The notes under the pieces: model-generated
What the model was told of the DNA's origin: nothing
Seen by the model: only the letters and a program-made list of their open reading frames with translations
Databases searched by the model: none
Made by a program: the position numbers and the translations under genes
In this document: positions 1 to 12,376 of the stretch, in pieces
How positions within the stretch are numbered: position 1 is the stretch's first letter
How the letters are laid out: every line of letters begins with the position of its first letter
NCBI GenBank assembly: GCA_003254885.1
Contig: QANT01005665.1
Span: 22,277 to 86,276 of the forward strand
Direction: 5' to 3'
Origin: Purshia tridentata
Taxonomy: Eukaryota > Streptophyta > Magnoliopsida > Rosales > Rosaceae
Length of the DNA: 64,000 nucleotides

Positions 1-1248
1 TTGACACAATGCAAGTGCAAGTCCAAGCCTGTAGTCACAAGTTCCAGTACCACCGCGATATTTGGCTGCACATTGTTGAGCACAACACTGTTGATTGCAC
101 TGGAAACTGCATCGGCCCAAGCCCATGTTGCATTGACGTGGTTTTGGTGGTGGTGGACATGGACAACAACCATGCCGCTTATTGCCACTGCACTCTGGCT
201 TGCAATCACTGCCTTCACAAGAAGAACCCACCAATTCAGAGATTGTTTCTGCCTTCACTACCAACCCCATTATTGCAGCTGCATGCATCATCAACATTTG
301 TAATATAAAATGACAACCATTAGAGCTCTTTATTTTGTATGACAAAAAAGAAAAAAAGAGCTGATCTATGTTTAATTTGTAATTGGTCACATAATACAAT
401 TAATAGCATTTAGTATTAGTTAGACTATAGTCACAAAATAAGGTAAACAGTATATATGATACATCCGAAATCTTGAGTTCAAATTCTTCTCTCAATATCA
501 TTTGTTAAAAAAAGGTAAAATGGATGATAATGCAAACAGAAAAAAAAAAGGGTTAAACAGGACAGGAGTAATATTATTCTCTCCTTTTACTCCCTCCTAT
601 TTTCTTCTCTTTAATTATCAAATCTGAACGACATGACCTCATTAAAGCATAATCTAATGGTCATACAAGTTAAGAACTTAATCTGTTTAACGGGGATAAA
701 AGATAAAAGCATAATCCAATGGTTATAAAAGCTAAGAGATTATTGCATTTTAATGAAAAAAAAACAAAAAGAAGAATACAATAAAAACATCATCTTCAAG
801 ATGGAAAAATAGACAAAAATTTCGTATAACGAATGTAATTAATTGGAGAGATAAGTAAATGAAAATCATTAATTTAAAGACTGGATTTACTTCGATGCTT
901 CTTAATTAATTGAGTCAAACCCAAGAATTAGAAGCATATGAATAAAAAATCCTTTAAATAGTACTATTAATATATATAAATTAATAAGAATATGATCAAA
1001 CGTTCACAAAAATTCTCCCCGGCCACTATATCAATTGTTAATCAATAAAACACATAGTTATACTCATGGCAAAAAAAAACATAAACATAACTTTTCTGTA
1101 ATTATGGTTAATAAAAAACAACTCCCCTATTTTTATGTTGGTGTTATTGACCAAGAAGTGGGTTAACCAATTTACCTGATGCAAAAACAAGGAGAACAAG
1201 CTGAGTGCAATATATGATGGTTCTGGGGGAGAGCTTGGTGTTCTTCAT
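1..1248 (-). CDS. Defensin-like (DEFL) secreted peptide, copy 1, 3' end outside window
   Basis: Cysteine-rich secreted peptide of the plant defensin-like class. Two exons are visible on the minus strand: 1248-1176 (start codon and signal peptide, phase 1) and 278-1 (mature part, running off the window edge). The first exon begins MKNTKLSPRT and is hydrophobic. It is spliced at ATCAG|GTAAA to an exon that continues with a short hydrophobic stretch ending VVKAE, the likely cleavage region. The second cysteine block keeps the CCAQQC and GGTGTC signature of its neighbour. The first block is shorter than in copy 2: it lacks the GG-x-G-x-C core and holds a four-proline run instead. Seen: exon structure, cysteines and the paralogue at 1888-2758. 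Inferred: secretion and a defence or signalling role. The stop codon is not in the window. Confidence 0.75.
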
Positions 1249-1887
1249 TCTTAAGACCAATATTTTTTGTTAAATTATTTTTGTATTTCAATTTGTAGTT
1301 GAAATTCTATGGAGACAGAGCTTGATATTAAGAATAATGTGTTTTATAGTAGAGGGATAATAATAATAATAAAAGTGTTTTCATTAAGGTTCAAGTGGTA
1401 GACACCTTTTTCTGGATTGCATAGTGGAAAGGAATTAAAAATATTTATGAGAGGAAGATTTTACTTTTATAAAACGTTACGAATTAATAAGCCAGAATTG
1501 CAACACTTGGTTCTCTGCGATTTTGGTGCATATTGTTGTTAGCCCAAGTTTAGATCGCATATCTAGATCAATAAATCATAATCTAAGTAGTGAGTAACGA
1601 CACATTTAGGCTTGGAGAAAGAGGTGAATTAAAGTACCTAAGTGTAGAGTCACATCTTCATAATAACTAGAAAGGATAAAACTATTTGTACCAAATTTTT
1701 GTATCGTAATTTATGTTGACATATTCGAAAAGTTTGAGTTGATATAAAAAAATAAAAGAAGATGACAAGCCAAACACAATACTCAATAATAAAATTAATT
1801 ATTCTTATTCAGGGATAACAAATATAGCTATTAATTATTGTCCTTGTAAATATTGAATACCTTATAGAAGGTAGGCAGCATTAATTT
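1249..1887. other. Spacer between the two DEFL genes
   Basis: AT-rich sequence holding the promoter of copy 1 and the 3' flank of copy 2. No further coding signal seen. Confidence 0.5.
1342..1348 (-). promoter_or_regulatory. TATA box of DEFL copy 1
   Basis: TATAAAA on the minus strand, about 95 bases upstream of the start codon at 1248. The paralogous gene has a TATA element at the same distance, which supports both. Confidence 0.5.
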
Positions 1888-2758
1888 CTAACAGGGATAC
1901 TGGCATTGACACAATTGAAGTGCAGGGCCAAGAGTGTCACAAATGCCAATACCACCAGCATGTTTGGATGCACATTTTTGAGCACAACACTGTTGATTGC
2001 AATTGGAACTGCAAGGGCCCAAGCCCAGATTGCATCTTCCTTTTGGTGGAGGACTGCACTGATAGAAGCAATTGCATGAGTTTGTTTTATCACAAGTTCC
2101 TGTGCCTCCTGGATGTCTACCAATGCACACTTGGTTGCAATCGATGCCTTCACAAGAACCCACCATTTCCGAGCATACTTCTGCCTTCACCAACATCCCC
2201 ATTATTGTAACTGCATATTATCACATGCAATTTTGTGTCATAAAATGTGTCAAAACCATTAGGCCACATAATGTATATGCTGCTAGCTTGCTAAGCAACC
2301 CCTAAACAATGAACTTCCCCAAAAAGCTCTTTAAATTATAATAACAACAAATAATGTTAAAGACACCAAATTTGTTCACTAAATGATTTGTCAGTACATA
2401 TTTCATCTTACTTGTTAAAAATAAATAAATAAGATCCAGAATAGTTTTAGCTTTGAATAAATGAATTATGTCACGTTATTTGATAAATATAATTTGATCA
2501 AGAACAGACGAAAGTACTCAAAATATATTTTAAACACATCAGCATTATACCATATTTCAAAAAGAAAGCCACACTGGATCATATATATATGTCAACTTGT
2601 GACATATATTGGGAAAAGAATAAGTAAAAGGCAGGGATTTTTATATACAATATGTCCATGGGGAAGCTGATCAATATATATATACCTGATGCAAAAACAA
2701 GGAGACGAAGCTGAGTGCAAGATGTGAAGGCCATGGAGGAGAGCTTGGTGTTCTTCAT
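1888..2758 (-). CDS. Defensin-like (DEFL) secreted peptide, copy 2, two cysteine blocks
   Basis: Secreted cysteine-rich peptide of 131 residues in two exons: 2758-2686 and 2210-1888 (TAG stop). Exon 1 (MKNTKLSSMAF) plus the start of exon 2 (VTIMGMLVKA) form the signal peptide, with cleavage probably after KAE. The mature part holds two DEFL-like blocks joined by a proline-containing linker (SPPPKGR). Block 1 has GGTGTC followed by CNC, and block 2 has CCAQKC, GGIGIC and CQC, the usual pattern of a cysteine-stabilised alpha-beta fold. Donor, acceptor and phase match copy 1 exactly, so the two arose by tandem duplication. Function is unknown beyond family level, where antifungal, signalling and reproductive roles occur. 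A long ORF in another frame over the same exon is a shadow. Confidence 0.8.
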
Positions 2759-2848
2759 TCCTAAGAGACCAATAAGTTTTTGTATTGTGTTCTGTATTTC
2801 AACTTCTATCAAAATTCTGATGGAGACATAGCTTGGTATTACGAATGC

Positions 2849-2855
2849 ATTTATA
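2849..2855 (-). promoter_or_regulatory. TATA box of DEFL copy 2
   Basis: TATAAAT on the minus strand, about 91 bases upstream of the start codon, in the same place as in copy 1. Confidence 0.5.
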
Positions 2856-5800
2856 GGGAAGAAAGAAATAAATAAGGAAGGTGTTTTAAGGTGTATTAAA
2901 ACTGGTTATTCTGAGAATGGAAATGTTACCTCTACTACATTTAACATTTTGTATGCCTTATTGGATTTAATTTGTTCTTTCTCTTTTTTTTGCAATAACA
3001 GCTTGTTTTCTTTTCTACACACTGTTTCTGGACTGCATTCAGATCAGTCTGGGTTGCATTCCTTCTTGGATAGCGCCAGCTATATTTATAGAGGACGCAC
3101 AATTTAAAAAAGGAAGTATTATAACTTCTTGTATTTTAGTATATATAATATGAACAAAAAAATTATTGCATGCGACGTAATATCACGTGTGGCATCTCTT
3201 TCATGATATATATGTGGGATCCATTCTCATATAACTAGCCTCAGGCACGTGCTCTGCAAGTGTCCATTGGCAATTTTTTTTAATTTTTTTAATTTTTGTA
3301 TTTTGTTCCAAGTTTTATAATTTTTCATCACTTTCTCTATGTTTTAAAATAATGAGATGATTTGAAAATTATTAAATTTTATTTAAATAGTTTTGTTTTA
3401 CATTTATGTCTTTATATATTATATTTAACTGTTTGTTGAATGAAAGGTATAATTTAGATAATTCCATTTTTGGTGAAGCTTGTAACACCAAAGCTCTCTC
3501 CTGGCATTATAAAATTAAAGATAAGATCCATATGTATGTTGTGTGAAACAAATATGTGATGGTCATACATAACAATTGTTTGAAAATATATTGGATTTTG
3601 ATATATATATATAAATTAACGACATTCTGAAAAGCTACTCATTAGTCCGGTGGAGAAGGAAATGGATGATAAGTGCTTAATGGTGGCTGGATGATGATAT
3701 TACTTTTATAGAACAGGGATTTTTCTTAAGTTTGGGCTGACAGTTCAAAAAAAGGTACACACCATAGCAATAGTAAGGATTTGTAAAAAGGAAATCACCA
3801 CAGTGACACAGATTTGATTATATTATTGACAATTTCTACCATAAAAACACAATTTCAACACACTTTTAACCTTTAAAATAAAATATACACTTTTTCACTA
3901 TTAAGATATAGATTTTTTTACTGTTGAATCTGCATATGTCATATGGTATCCGTACAATGAATGAACTTCATATTATTGATGACACATTTCACATGACTCA
4001 CCTGTATAAATAAGTCTTGTCTTGTATAACATCACCATTATATGAGATAAGTGATCAATAAATGTATTGACAGGAGGCTTCCAATTAAGAACAAAACTCT
4101 CCTTCTTAATCAACAGTTTTTCATCACATCCATGTAGACTAACAAGGAGACAGATTTGAATATAAATTGAAAAAAGTATTCTTATGCATTCCTGTACAGG
4201 ATTACATCTGTTTGAAAGCCTGATTAAAGCACCTATCTTAATTAGTATCTTTCATACCATATATTGATCCTAGGCCAATAAAAATTCTTGGTAAAGAATC
4301 TGCCAAGTAACTATTCTTATCAAGAATCTGCCAACTATTTGATTTTACATAGTAATTTTAGGACCTCAATTATTTTAGCCCACTCCACAATCATAGACAG
4401 CCCTCTCTAGCTCATGTTTAACCCATATACTGCATTATTTCTCTAGCCCATCTGTAGCCCATATCTCAAATTTTCTCTTATTTTTTCTTAGACTGCTTAT
4501 ATTTTCTAACCAAAATTACCACATGAAGGACTTTCTTTACCTCTGTTCTTCACGCACACAAGTACACAATCAGTGACTTCTTCAATTCTTCTTTTCATTT
4601 TACATTTAGTTATCTCATCTAGTCTTTTACGTCTCTTCACACATCTCTTTAGACTTGGATAAGTAATCTATAGTTTACTTGGTTTTAACTTTTAGCTGCA
4701 TTATCCCCCTTACTTGGGGTTTAAATTTGTTTTGTATATATTAGATTAATTATTATTATTTTTAATTATTATTACGATTTAAAAAAAAAATCATAAATCA
4801 CAACTTAAATAATGTTGTTTTTGTATTTACGTTGTAAAATTATTTATTGTTTGTTGTATATTTTTGAGTGGTAAATATAGTCACTTCTCCTGCCTAGGTA
4901 TACTTTTTTGGACTTGTTAATGAAATTCGTCCTTATTGTCGGACTTTTATGTATGAATTAAAAAGATTAGAAAGTTCAGCCCACCCAAAATTTATTTCCG
5001 GGCTCCGCCCCTGGTTTAGGTTAGATGAAAATGTTTTCACAAATTTCTTTCATTGGTATAGAAATTGAAAACATCATTTTTATATTGTTTTTGCAGTATT
5101 TTCTGTTTTCCCTGATGTAGAGAACAAAAAAAGTTAAAAAACTGTTTTTATATTATGTTGCGAAAGAATGCTGCATGGCTCAAATCGCAGTCTAGCACGT
5201 GTACAATAATGATTTGTTAGAAGACAAAAGTTAAAAGGGACACGTGTCAAGCCGTGATTTCTTGGCAAGGAGAATGGATAATCAATGGGAATGGACCATG
5301 AAAAAGTTCGGTAATTTATTTGCATGAACCAAAGGAAAAACAACAATTGCCTGCCAATGACTCGGTGATTCAGTCAATGAGACATCTTCCAAGAGCGCAT
5401 GTTGGAGTCTACACTCTGCACCGCTGGTAGTAAAAATGGAATACTCATTGTATGGTAAGTTACCCACTAAAAGGTAAGAGGGAAAAATATAAGTAGTCAA
5501 TGGCCAGGGAACCATCAGAAATTGCATCATGAGAAAAAAGATGCCTTCAATATCCAAGAGATTGAGAGAGAAGCGACAATAGAGAAAGAGTGACATGACC
5601 AAAATATAGTCCTTATTGGTGAGGACAAAACATGGATAATGATTCAACCGTGGGTGGCTTTGTTTGATATGAAACACAACCTGAACTCAGTTTCTCCTTT
5701 TTACCTGCCCTGCAAGTGCAACACCAAAGTGAGATGTTAGAAGCCACAAGAAGTGAGCCTTCAAAGAGAGTAAATTTGGAAACAGTGTGGGGACAAAGCT

Positions 5801-5928
5801 GTCTACGCTCTTCTGGGATCATCTTGGTTCTCTCTCTTGATTTCTAAGCAACAGACTCACAAGCATGGGCTCAGACATGTTTCCCCAGTCCCTTAATCAA
5901 TAATTCTCTCCCAAGTCCCTTAATCAAT

Positions 5929-5930
<2 letters not shown>
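2856..5930. other. Intergenic region, about 3 kb
   Basis: AT-rich, with no ORF showing family similarity. Around 4975-5015 there is a GC-richer scrap (reading GGGCTCCGCCCC) of the kind found in degenerate plant repeats. The minus-strand ORFs between 5134 and 5822 have no recognisable domain and were not called. Confidence 0.4.

Positions 5931-5931
<1 letters not shown>

Positions 5932-5993
<62 letters not shown>
5932..5993. repeat. (TC)n microsatellite
   Basis: About 31 uninterrupted CT/TC dinucleotides, 15 bases before the TATA element of the peptide gene at 6081. Just before it a 27-base phrase containing CCTTAATCAATAATTCTC is repeated in tandem. CT tracts upstream of plant genes are often in the promoter or 5' UTR; any regulatory role here is inference. 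Confidence 0.95.
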
Positions 5994-5996
<3 letters not shown>

Positions 5997-6007
5997 CTGC
6001 AATGCTC

Positions 6008-6015
6008 TATATATA
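6008..6015 (+). promoter_or_regulatory. TATA box of the DY-peptide precursor gene
   Basis: TATATATA about 70 bases upstream of the ATG at 6081 on the plus strand. Confidence 0.45.
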
Positions 6016-6080
6016 CTTACTTAGTGCTCCAACTTTTCCATCCCCAAGAATAGGAAGTTTTCATTTCAGCAGTATAAATA

Positions 6081-6704
6081 ATGAAATCTTTGTATATCAT
6101 TTTCTTCTGTTTCCTTATTGTACTCTATCTTTCTTCCCATAACATCAGATCCTCTTCTCTGACTTTTCTCCCAGGAAGACAACCCATGAGAAAATTAGGC
6201 ATGTCATTGACCAACAACAAACACGAATATCAACAAATCAAGGTAGGTTTTTCAATCATGAATAACATTCTGCTCCCAAATTTTCGGGCATTGCAAGAGG
6301 ATATGCCTAATTATGTGCATATAACAGTTCCCAGACACAGCATGCCAAATTCTATTTTAAAATCAATCTTCTCAAGCACGTTATTCTTTTCACACGATAC
6401 ATAGAGGGAAAAATCATGATGTGCAAGTTACTCAACAGTCAGCACAGCATTGCAACTATCTGATTCTGTTTATTTTTTTTAATAAATAATTTTGTTTGTA
6501 TTCTACTTTGGTTCAAAACCATCATTGAGGTTATGCTAAATGCAGGTCACTGATGGAGAGTCAAAAAAATCGACTGTCCAAGAAATCCCAGCAGCCAACA
6601 AATATGCAAGCAGCAACAACAATTTAGACGAGCTTGTTTATCAGATTGATTACCATGGAGTGACCACTCATCCGACTCCAACACCCAGACATCCTAAGCC
6701 ATAG
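6081..6704 (+). CDS. Small secreted peptide precursor with DY-proline C-terminus (RGF/GLV- or PSY-like)
   Basis: Predicted 106-residue precursor in two exons: 6081-6242 and 6546-6704 (TAG). The N-terminus MKSLYIIFFCFLIVLYLSS is a clear signal peptide. The middle is variable and hydrophilic. The last 18 residues are DYHGVTTHPTPTPRHPKP, preceded by an acidic stretch (LDEL). An Asp-Tyr pair near an acidic region is the site recognised by plant tyrosylprotein sulfotransferase. Prolines and histidines in a C-terminal peptide of 13-18 residues are typical of the RGF/GOLVEN/CLEL and PSY hormones. The tail does not end in the His-Asn common in RGFs, so the exact family is open. The single-exon reading frame running on to 6404 is intron read-through: the donor AAG|GTAGGT and acceptor GCAG|GTCACT are good and keep frame. 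Role as a receptor-kinase ligand is inferred. Confidence 0.6.
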
Positions 6705-7119
6705 ACCGTTAATTAACGTTCTTGATTGAGATTTATGCAGACATGAACTTAAATTTCCCATCAATAGATTCAACATGTGATGATCAGAAAGTAATATTGA
6801 TGGAAATTTTCCATATATTCATGTTTTCTTTCTTATTTTTTATTTTATGATTTTCCTTTACTCACATAGCTGTTGCTCACAATAATATCCAAGTCAACAA
6901 GGTGATGCATGACATACCTTTGAGCTATTATAAAACCTTAATTTGGCTACCTTTGGTGTAACGCCGCTCCATTAACACATGGAATAGGATTTCACCATAC
7001 AAGGCAGCTGGTCCATTCCTGTCCATCAGGGACTCACCCTGTCAGAACTAGATATAATAAAGGACAGATGCCAATACATTAATTTAGCAGGGCAGGGGGA
7101 AGCTAACATGTAAGATAAC
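6705..7119. other. Spacer between convergent genes
   Basis: 3' flanks of the peptide gene (plus) and the JmjC gene (minus). Nothing else recognised. Confidence 0.5.
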
Positions 7120-8812
7120 TCATAATTCATAATGCAGTGAAACCATTCCATTCATGTATTGCTTTCTGGCCTTCCTGTATATTTCAAGCAGTATCTTATA
7201 GCTCTCTATTGCTTCCTCAAATATCACCTTACTACAAAACCTAGATTTTAGCTGCTTGAATGCAGCTTCTACCTCATCTTTGTGTTGAATACATAATGAG
7301 AACAATTTTTTCATTCTCATGAAAGGCACATTCTGATCATGACTTGGACTGCTTTCCTCCTCCAGATTGAGAAACTGGAGCCATCTAATTCGTTGGAAGG
7401 GATCTTTGTTTTTCTGAATTGCTAATTCCAAGCTCCTGAACACCTCCAAGAAACTTGACTCAGTATTAATTTTGTCAATCAGCTGCCAGAAAATGACTCT
7501 CTGGTAATCAAGCCAATTATGGGTATCTGATTGCGAAAAAATTGAAGCAACCAAGCAAGCCTTCCGAAAGGTAGAATCAGAATCACCAATCAGCAGAATG
7601 GCAGCATGCAACAAATTCACAGATATATCATGAATAATGCCAGAGGAAGACTCAAAAGAATTATGAGCTTGTTTTTGGTAGTGATTCCAACTGAAGACTG
7701 CAACATGAACAAATCCCTCCCACCTGTAGTAAAAATCGAAACAGAGAATAGCAGAGTTAAATACTAATTTTCATCAAGTTTTTATATTTGATTCTTATCA
7801 TGTTATTTGAACCATTATGTTTTTATGTTTTTCAAAAATTAAAAAGTCGTAACAATTTCTAATTATATTTAAAAGACCAATCAGCATATTCTACTGGTTT
7901 GTTGAAATTGACATAATGGAATTCTTTTAAACCATTTTGATCCAATACAGGGTTTGAAATTGACATAACGCTAAAAACAAAATTTGGCATATTGAAGTGG
8001 ATTCAAACTATATTTTGACCAGGCATTGAACACACACGCCATCAAATTAGAAACACAAATCAACTACACTTTCTTCAATCCATATTCTATCTGAAAATAG
8101 AGATACATTCACAAAGTAATTATTTAGTTGTAAATGCCGAAACTAATACTAATTCCCAATTAGTGTTGGCAGTGTGCTTGTACTATAGAATATATAACAC
8201 ACATCTTAGCTTGATGGTGTGTGTCTACGTGTATCTAAATTGTATTATTTTATCTACAGTATTATGACATCTTTATCTGTTAAGGTCAAAAATTGAAATC
8301 TGCTTCAATATTACATAAAATAAAGACATGTCCATGCATCAGCTTTTCCATAGACATGGGGTCCATGAACTTGTCTCTCTGCCTCATAGAAAAAGATGCC
8401 TATTATTCGATACCATATGATTAGGTAAATAATGTGGATCAGCTCACATGCATTGTTTGAGTCTCATCTACAAGAAATATTTCAAAAAATATCACTCCAA
8501 CCAATCAAAAGATTTTCCGATCTATACAGAAGACAGTTTTAACAAAATGTGAGAGAAAGCACCAAATGTAATTAATGTGCATCAAAGACCAAAAATTAAA
8601 ATTGGCCTTCTAGGAAAGTAAAAAATGAAAATGCTGTATAGAGTAAAAAATCAAAGATAAGAAATTTGAAAAAGAACTGAGAGAGAGAAAGAGAAAGAGA
8701 AAGAGATAAAAGAGAGATGAACTAAAAGGAAAATCTTCATATGTAAGGTTAGGTGTATCACCGACATATCAGTTATACCAACTTGAACTGAATTTTGAAT
8801 AAACATATATGA

Positions 8813-8855
<43 letters not shown>

Positions 8856-8956
8856 TGAATTAAAAGGAAAATCTTCATATGTAATGTTAGGTGTATCACC
8901 AACATATCAATGATACCAACTAGAACTGAATTTAGAATAAACGTATATGATCTGTG

Positions 8957-8992
<36 letters not shown>

Positions 8993-11900
8993 CAGCATAT
9001 ATAATGTCATAATGTATCACCTATGAATGATACCCAATTGAACCGCATCACGCACTTAAGTCACAACATGCTACATCTCAGACTAAGATGCAGAGGAAAG
9101 AGGCTAAATATTGTCAATCAAAGGACCAAGTCTTCAGGGGGTTTGTATAATTGACCAACTCTTGTGTTACAGTGACCAAAGTCTCATGAACTGAATGATT
9201 AGCATATAAAATTATTTTTATAAGGACATATTGCCCGCGAAATGCTTATGAGTTAATGAAAGCTATGGGGGTATAGTAGATAGGGATACAGTCAGCACTC
9301 AACAGGAATTGATTAATATCACAACTTGGGCATTCTGGAGATGTTATCAAAACTTCAAAAGTAAAAGTAACATTGATTAATATCATAAAAGTATACCAAA
9401 AAACCAAGTAACTTCAATACTGTCATAAACAATGTTGCATTATTGCTCATGACCATAAGATATTTAGCATAGACCATTAATCTTTATTTTGATCTTATTC
9501 TTTAATTTTTGAATATGGTATTGATATCACAACCAAAAAAATTGCTGCATGCCCTTATATTCTTAAAAATATTCGGTGTTTCACCCAAAAGGAAAAACAA
9601 TCAAGAAATTATCTTTCTGGTATATGCTTCTAAAAAATAGCACTTGCACATACCCATATGTGCAACATATTGAATCATGTATCTATCTTCCCTCAGTAAA
9701 CTCCTAGATTACAAACATCCTACTGGAAAAACTAATTAAATAAAGAAGATCTACAAAATACACAATCTTTCATGATACAATGTCCCAAAGAAATCCAAAC
9801 TCACAGGAATAAAGCAGTGAGACTCTGTGATTGATAACCAATGGTCCTACGTTCAACTCTGCCGGACTACTGATGCATGGGATTTGCAAGTGATTTCATG
9901 CATATATTTGACCAAAAGAAACAAAGGCAATTGCAACTTGATTTTAAAAATAAAAAATAAAATAAAAAAAATTAATTAATCAGCATTATATTTTAATTTT
10001 TTTCTCAATGTCAACTCATACTTACTCAAAAGGAGGTTCAACCTCGATACCGAGTGTAAGGTGTAAGGAATAAACCGCAGACCCATCAACACTAACATTC
10101 TCCGTGCATGCCTCATGAAGAACGCCTCTGGGAATATACAAAATATCGCCTTCTCTCAGCAAAAATTGTTTGCATTCAGCCATTGAACTCTGAACTTCTG
10201 AACCATGTAGCCGATCAAGAGGATCATACAATCGAGGTAACTGCACATTTGACTGAGGAAAAACTCTCCATTGCTTAGTCCCAGCAAGTTGGCATACAAA
10301 CACACAATGGTCATCATAGTGACGAGCCAAGCCCTGGGAATTAGGTGGTGTCAAGTACATATTGGCACCTACCGATGGTTGACCAAAAAGAGATGCTAAA
10401 CCATCTGCAATAGCAGCAACACTCTCAAAGCGGAACTCCATTCCACGGAGTGCAATTGTATAACCCTCTTTGCATGCTTCTTCACATTTTAAAACATCCT
10501 CAATACTAAGATAATGAGGATCTTTTATGCAGCAAGAGTCCAGACTGTTCTGAAAGAAATGCACCTCCTTCAGGTGGCTTTCTGTTCTAACAACCCGAAT
10601 GTCCTGCTGGTAGACTAGAGGACAACCCAATTTACTTTTCACCTCCTCCAGGAAAGCAAGGATATCTAATTCGTCTGAAGCAATAGGAAGACAAGAAACC
10701 ATCCTTTGAAGGAAAGAAGAAAGAAAGAAAGGAAACGTTCCCAATGAGTTTCGCAACCGTACAAATGGACCAAAAATGTCATCCTCTTCAAATAAAGCCC
10801 TTGCTGACAGCCGCCGCACAAGAAAGGGTGACACCTCCCAGTGGTTTGACACAAAATCTTTGAAACCAGACTCAGTGAAACCAAATATACCTCTTTCAAT
10901 CACGTGGAAAGGCAGAGGAGTGAAAAGCTGAGAAGCACAAATAGACAGCCTAAAGAGACTTTCAGCCATATGACTAATCTTAATGTTGCTAATATACAAG
11001 TGTCCCCCTATTCTAGACTCCAATGGGTTTGTGAGTAGCATTTCATTACGCACTTTCGCCCACAGCTTTCTCATAAATTCAAAGAAAGCTTGAAAGAGGT
11101 TTCTTGGGATGTTCTCCAATTGTTCAATGTTACAGGTGTTGATGAGAATAATTGCAGCATTAAGCAGTGATACAGAAAGTTCATCTCCCTTAAACCCAAT
11201 ATTCAGAGAAGTAATGCCATCATTATCCGCAGAGACAGAGCACAAAGTGACTGAAGTTGTTGAAGATTTAGGAATCTGAAGAAACCCAAACCTACGAACC
11301 TAAGCCATGTCAAGTCAAGTTATTGAAAACAAGAAAAACTGAAAGAGGAAAATTTGAAACTAGTCCTTTTTGTTTCAATTAAAGACTTTCGATTTTTAGA
11401 AATATAAGCGAGCAGTGCTCACCACCACTCGAGGTCGAGGGGAGTTTGGAACACTACTCGAAAGGAGCTCGAATCCTACTTGAAGGTTATATTTCTAAAA
11501 TTCTATAAAAATATTTAATATATCTTCAAATGTCCCAAAGTTTAGCTACTTTTTTAAATTTCTCAAAATGAAGGTGAGAAAGATAAGTGTTGGGTTGGGC
11601 ACTCACAGAAGCCTGGGAAGCGCAGAGAACTGGACCAAACGGCGTCGTCCAACGCAGGTAGTGCACAAATCAAGAAGAGCATTGCAGGCAGCCATTGAGA
11701 GCGTGGTGTTGGAGCTACCCAATAGGAAGAGCAAGCCTTTGACGATGCTATGATCGGAAGCAACCCTCTGGTTCATCTCCAGGGACAGCAGGGCGGCGGA
11801 CCCCACCATCTCCGCCGCACGGGAAGCTATTGCGGCGGAGCTGAAAGTGAGGAGAGTTGGGAGCAGAGAGAGGACGGGGTTGCTGTGGACAGAGTGGCTG

Positions 11901-12052
11901 AGTTTGTTCAAGCATTTCTTGATTAAGGGTCGGAGGGAGTGGGGATTGAGAGATGAGAGGGCTGCCAGTAAGACGGCGAAAGCGGCGTCGTCGTCGTCGC
12001 TTATAATATCATTGGGTTCCGATTTCCTTCGTTTTTTGCTGCGCTTCTCCAT
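7120..12052 (-). CDS. JmjC/cupin-fold 2-oxoglutarate oxygenase, NO66/MINA type
   Basis: Predicted 771-residue protein in three exons: 12052-11607, 11291-10026 and 7723-7120 (TGA). The phases match, with donors CT|GTGAGT and GA|GTAAGT. The N-terminus (KRSKKRRK) is a likely nuclear or nucleolar signal, followed by a helical region. The catalytic cupin is in exon 2. Iron-binding His and Asp are in ARHYDDHC (about residues 473 and 475), and the distal His is in YIPRGVLHEA (about 541). The WRVFP segment after the HxD is typical of ribosomal oxygenases and NO66-like histidyl hydroxylases/lysine demethylases. Exon 3 supplies the C-terminal helical part. Known of the family: Fe(II)- and 2-oxoglutarate-dependent hydroxylation of ribosomal proteins or histones. 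The substrate here is unknown. Start chosen at MEKRSKK because upstream in-frame codons have no good context. Confidence 0.85.
8717..9050. repeat. Tandem duplication with microsatellites inside a JmjC-gene intron
   Basis: A unit of about 137 bases starting GATGAACTAAAAGGAAAATC at 8717 recurs at 8854 with scattered changes, and a more degenerate third copy starts near 8985. Each unit ends in a dinucleotide tract: (TG)n(AG)n at 8815-8854 and (GA)n at 8961-8987. It lies in the 2.3-kb intron between exons 2 and 3. Confidence 0.85.
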
Positions 12053-12368
12053 TTTTGTTGCTAATAAGTGAATGAGGACTTTGTTAGACGATGACAGCAA
12101 CAAATGCTTTGCATTGCTTATTACATTTACGGGTTATGTTTATCAGTTTATGTTTTGATGAATTTACATTTACCCAGGTTAATGTAACAAAAAAAACAGA
12201 ACTTAATAGTTTTTTATTTATCAAATGATATTAGGATGATGATTTGAACTCATACTACTTTGGATGTATAGATAAATGCAAGAGTTATAAATTCTCTATT
12301 TTAAGTTGTTACTTTAAGATGTAACATATTAAACGGTTTATTTTTCATATTTGTCCATTTTGTTGGTG
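12053..12368. other. Promoter region of the JmjC gene
   Basis: AT-rich upstream sequence. No clear TATA box was identified. Confidence 0.35.
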
Positions 12369-12376
12369 GTCATGGG

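Noticed and set aside
1-308. Plus-strand ORFs of about 100 codons at the window start
   Set aside because: They are antisense shadows of a spliced DEFL exon on the minus strand with clear cysteine pattern, splice sites and a paralogue.
5134-5822. Minus-strand ORFs of 70-131 codons
   Set aside because: No domain, no similarity, no splice partner; composition as in intergenic DNA.
6243-6404. Extension of the peptide-gene ORF past 6242
   Set aside because: It is intron read-through: GTAGGT donor and a good acceptor at 6545 restore a better protein.
8815-8990. Regularly spaced repeats considered as CRISPR
   Set aside because: Only two to three degenerate units with microsatellites in a plant intron; no spacer structure.
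9820-9880. Possible tRNA (GTTCAACTC T-arm-like phrase)
   Set aside because: No matching acceptor stem or anticodon arm could be formed.
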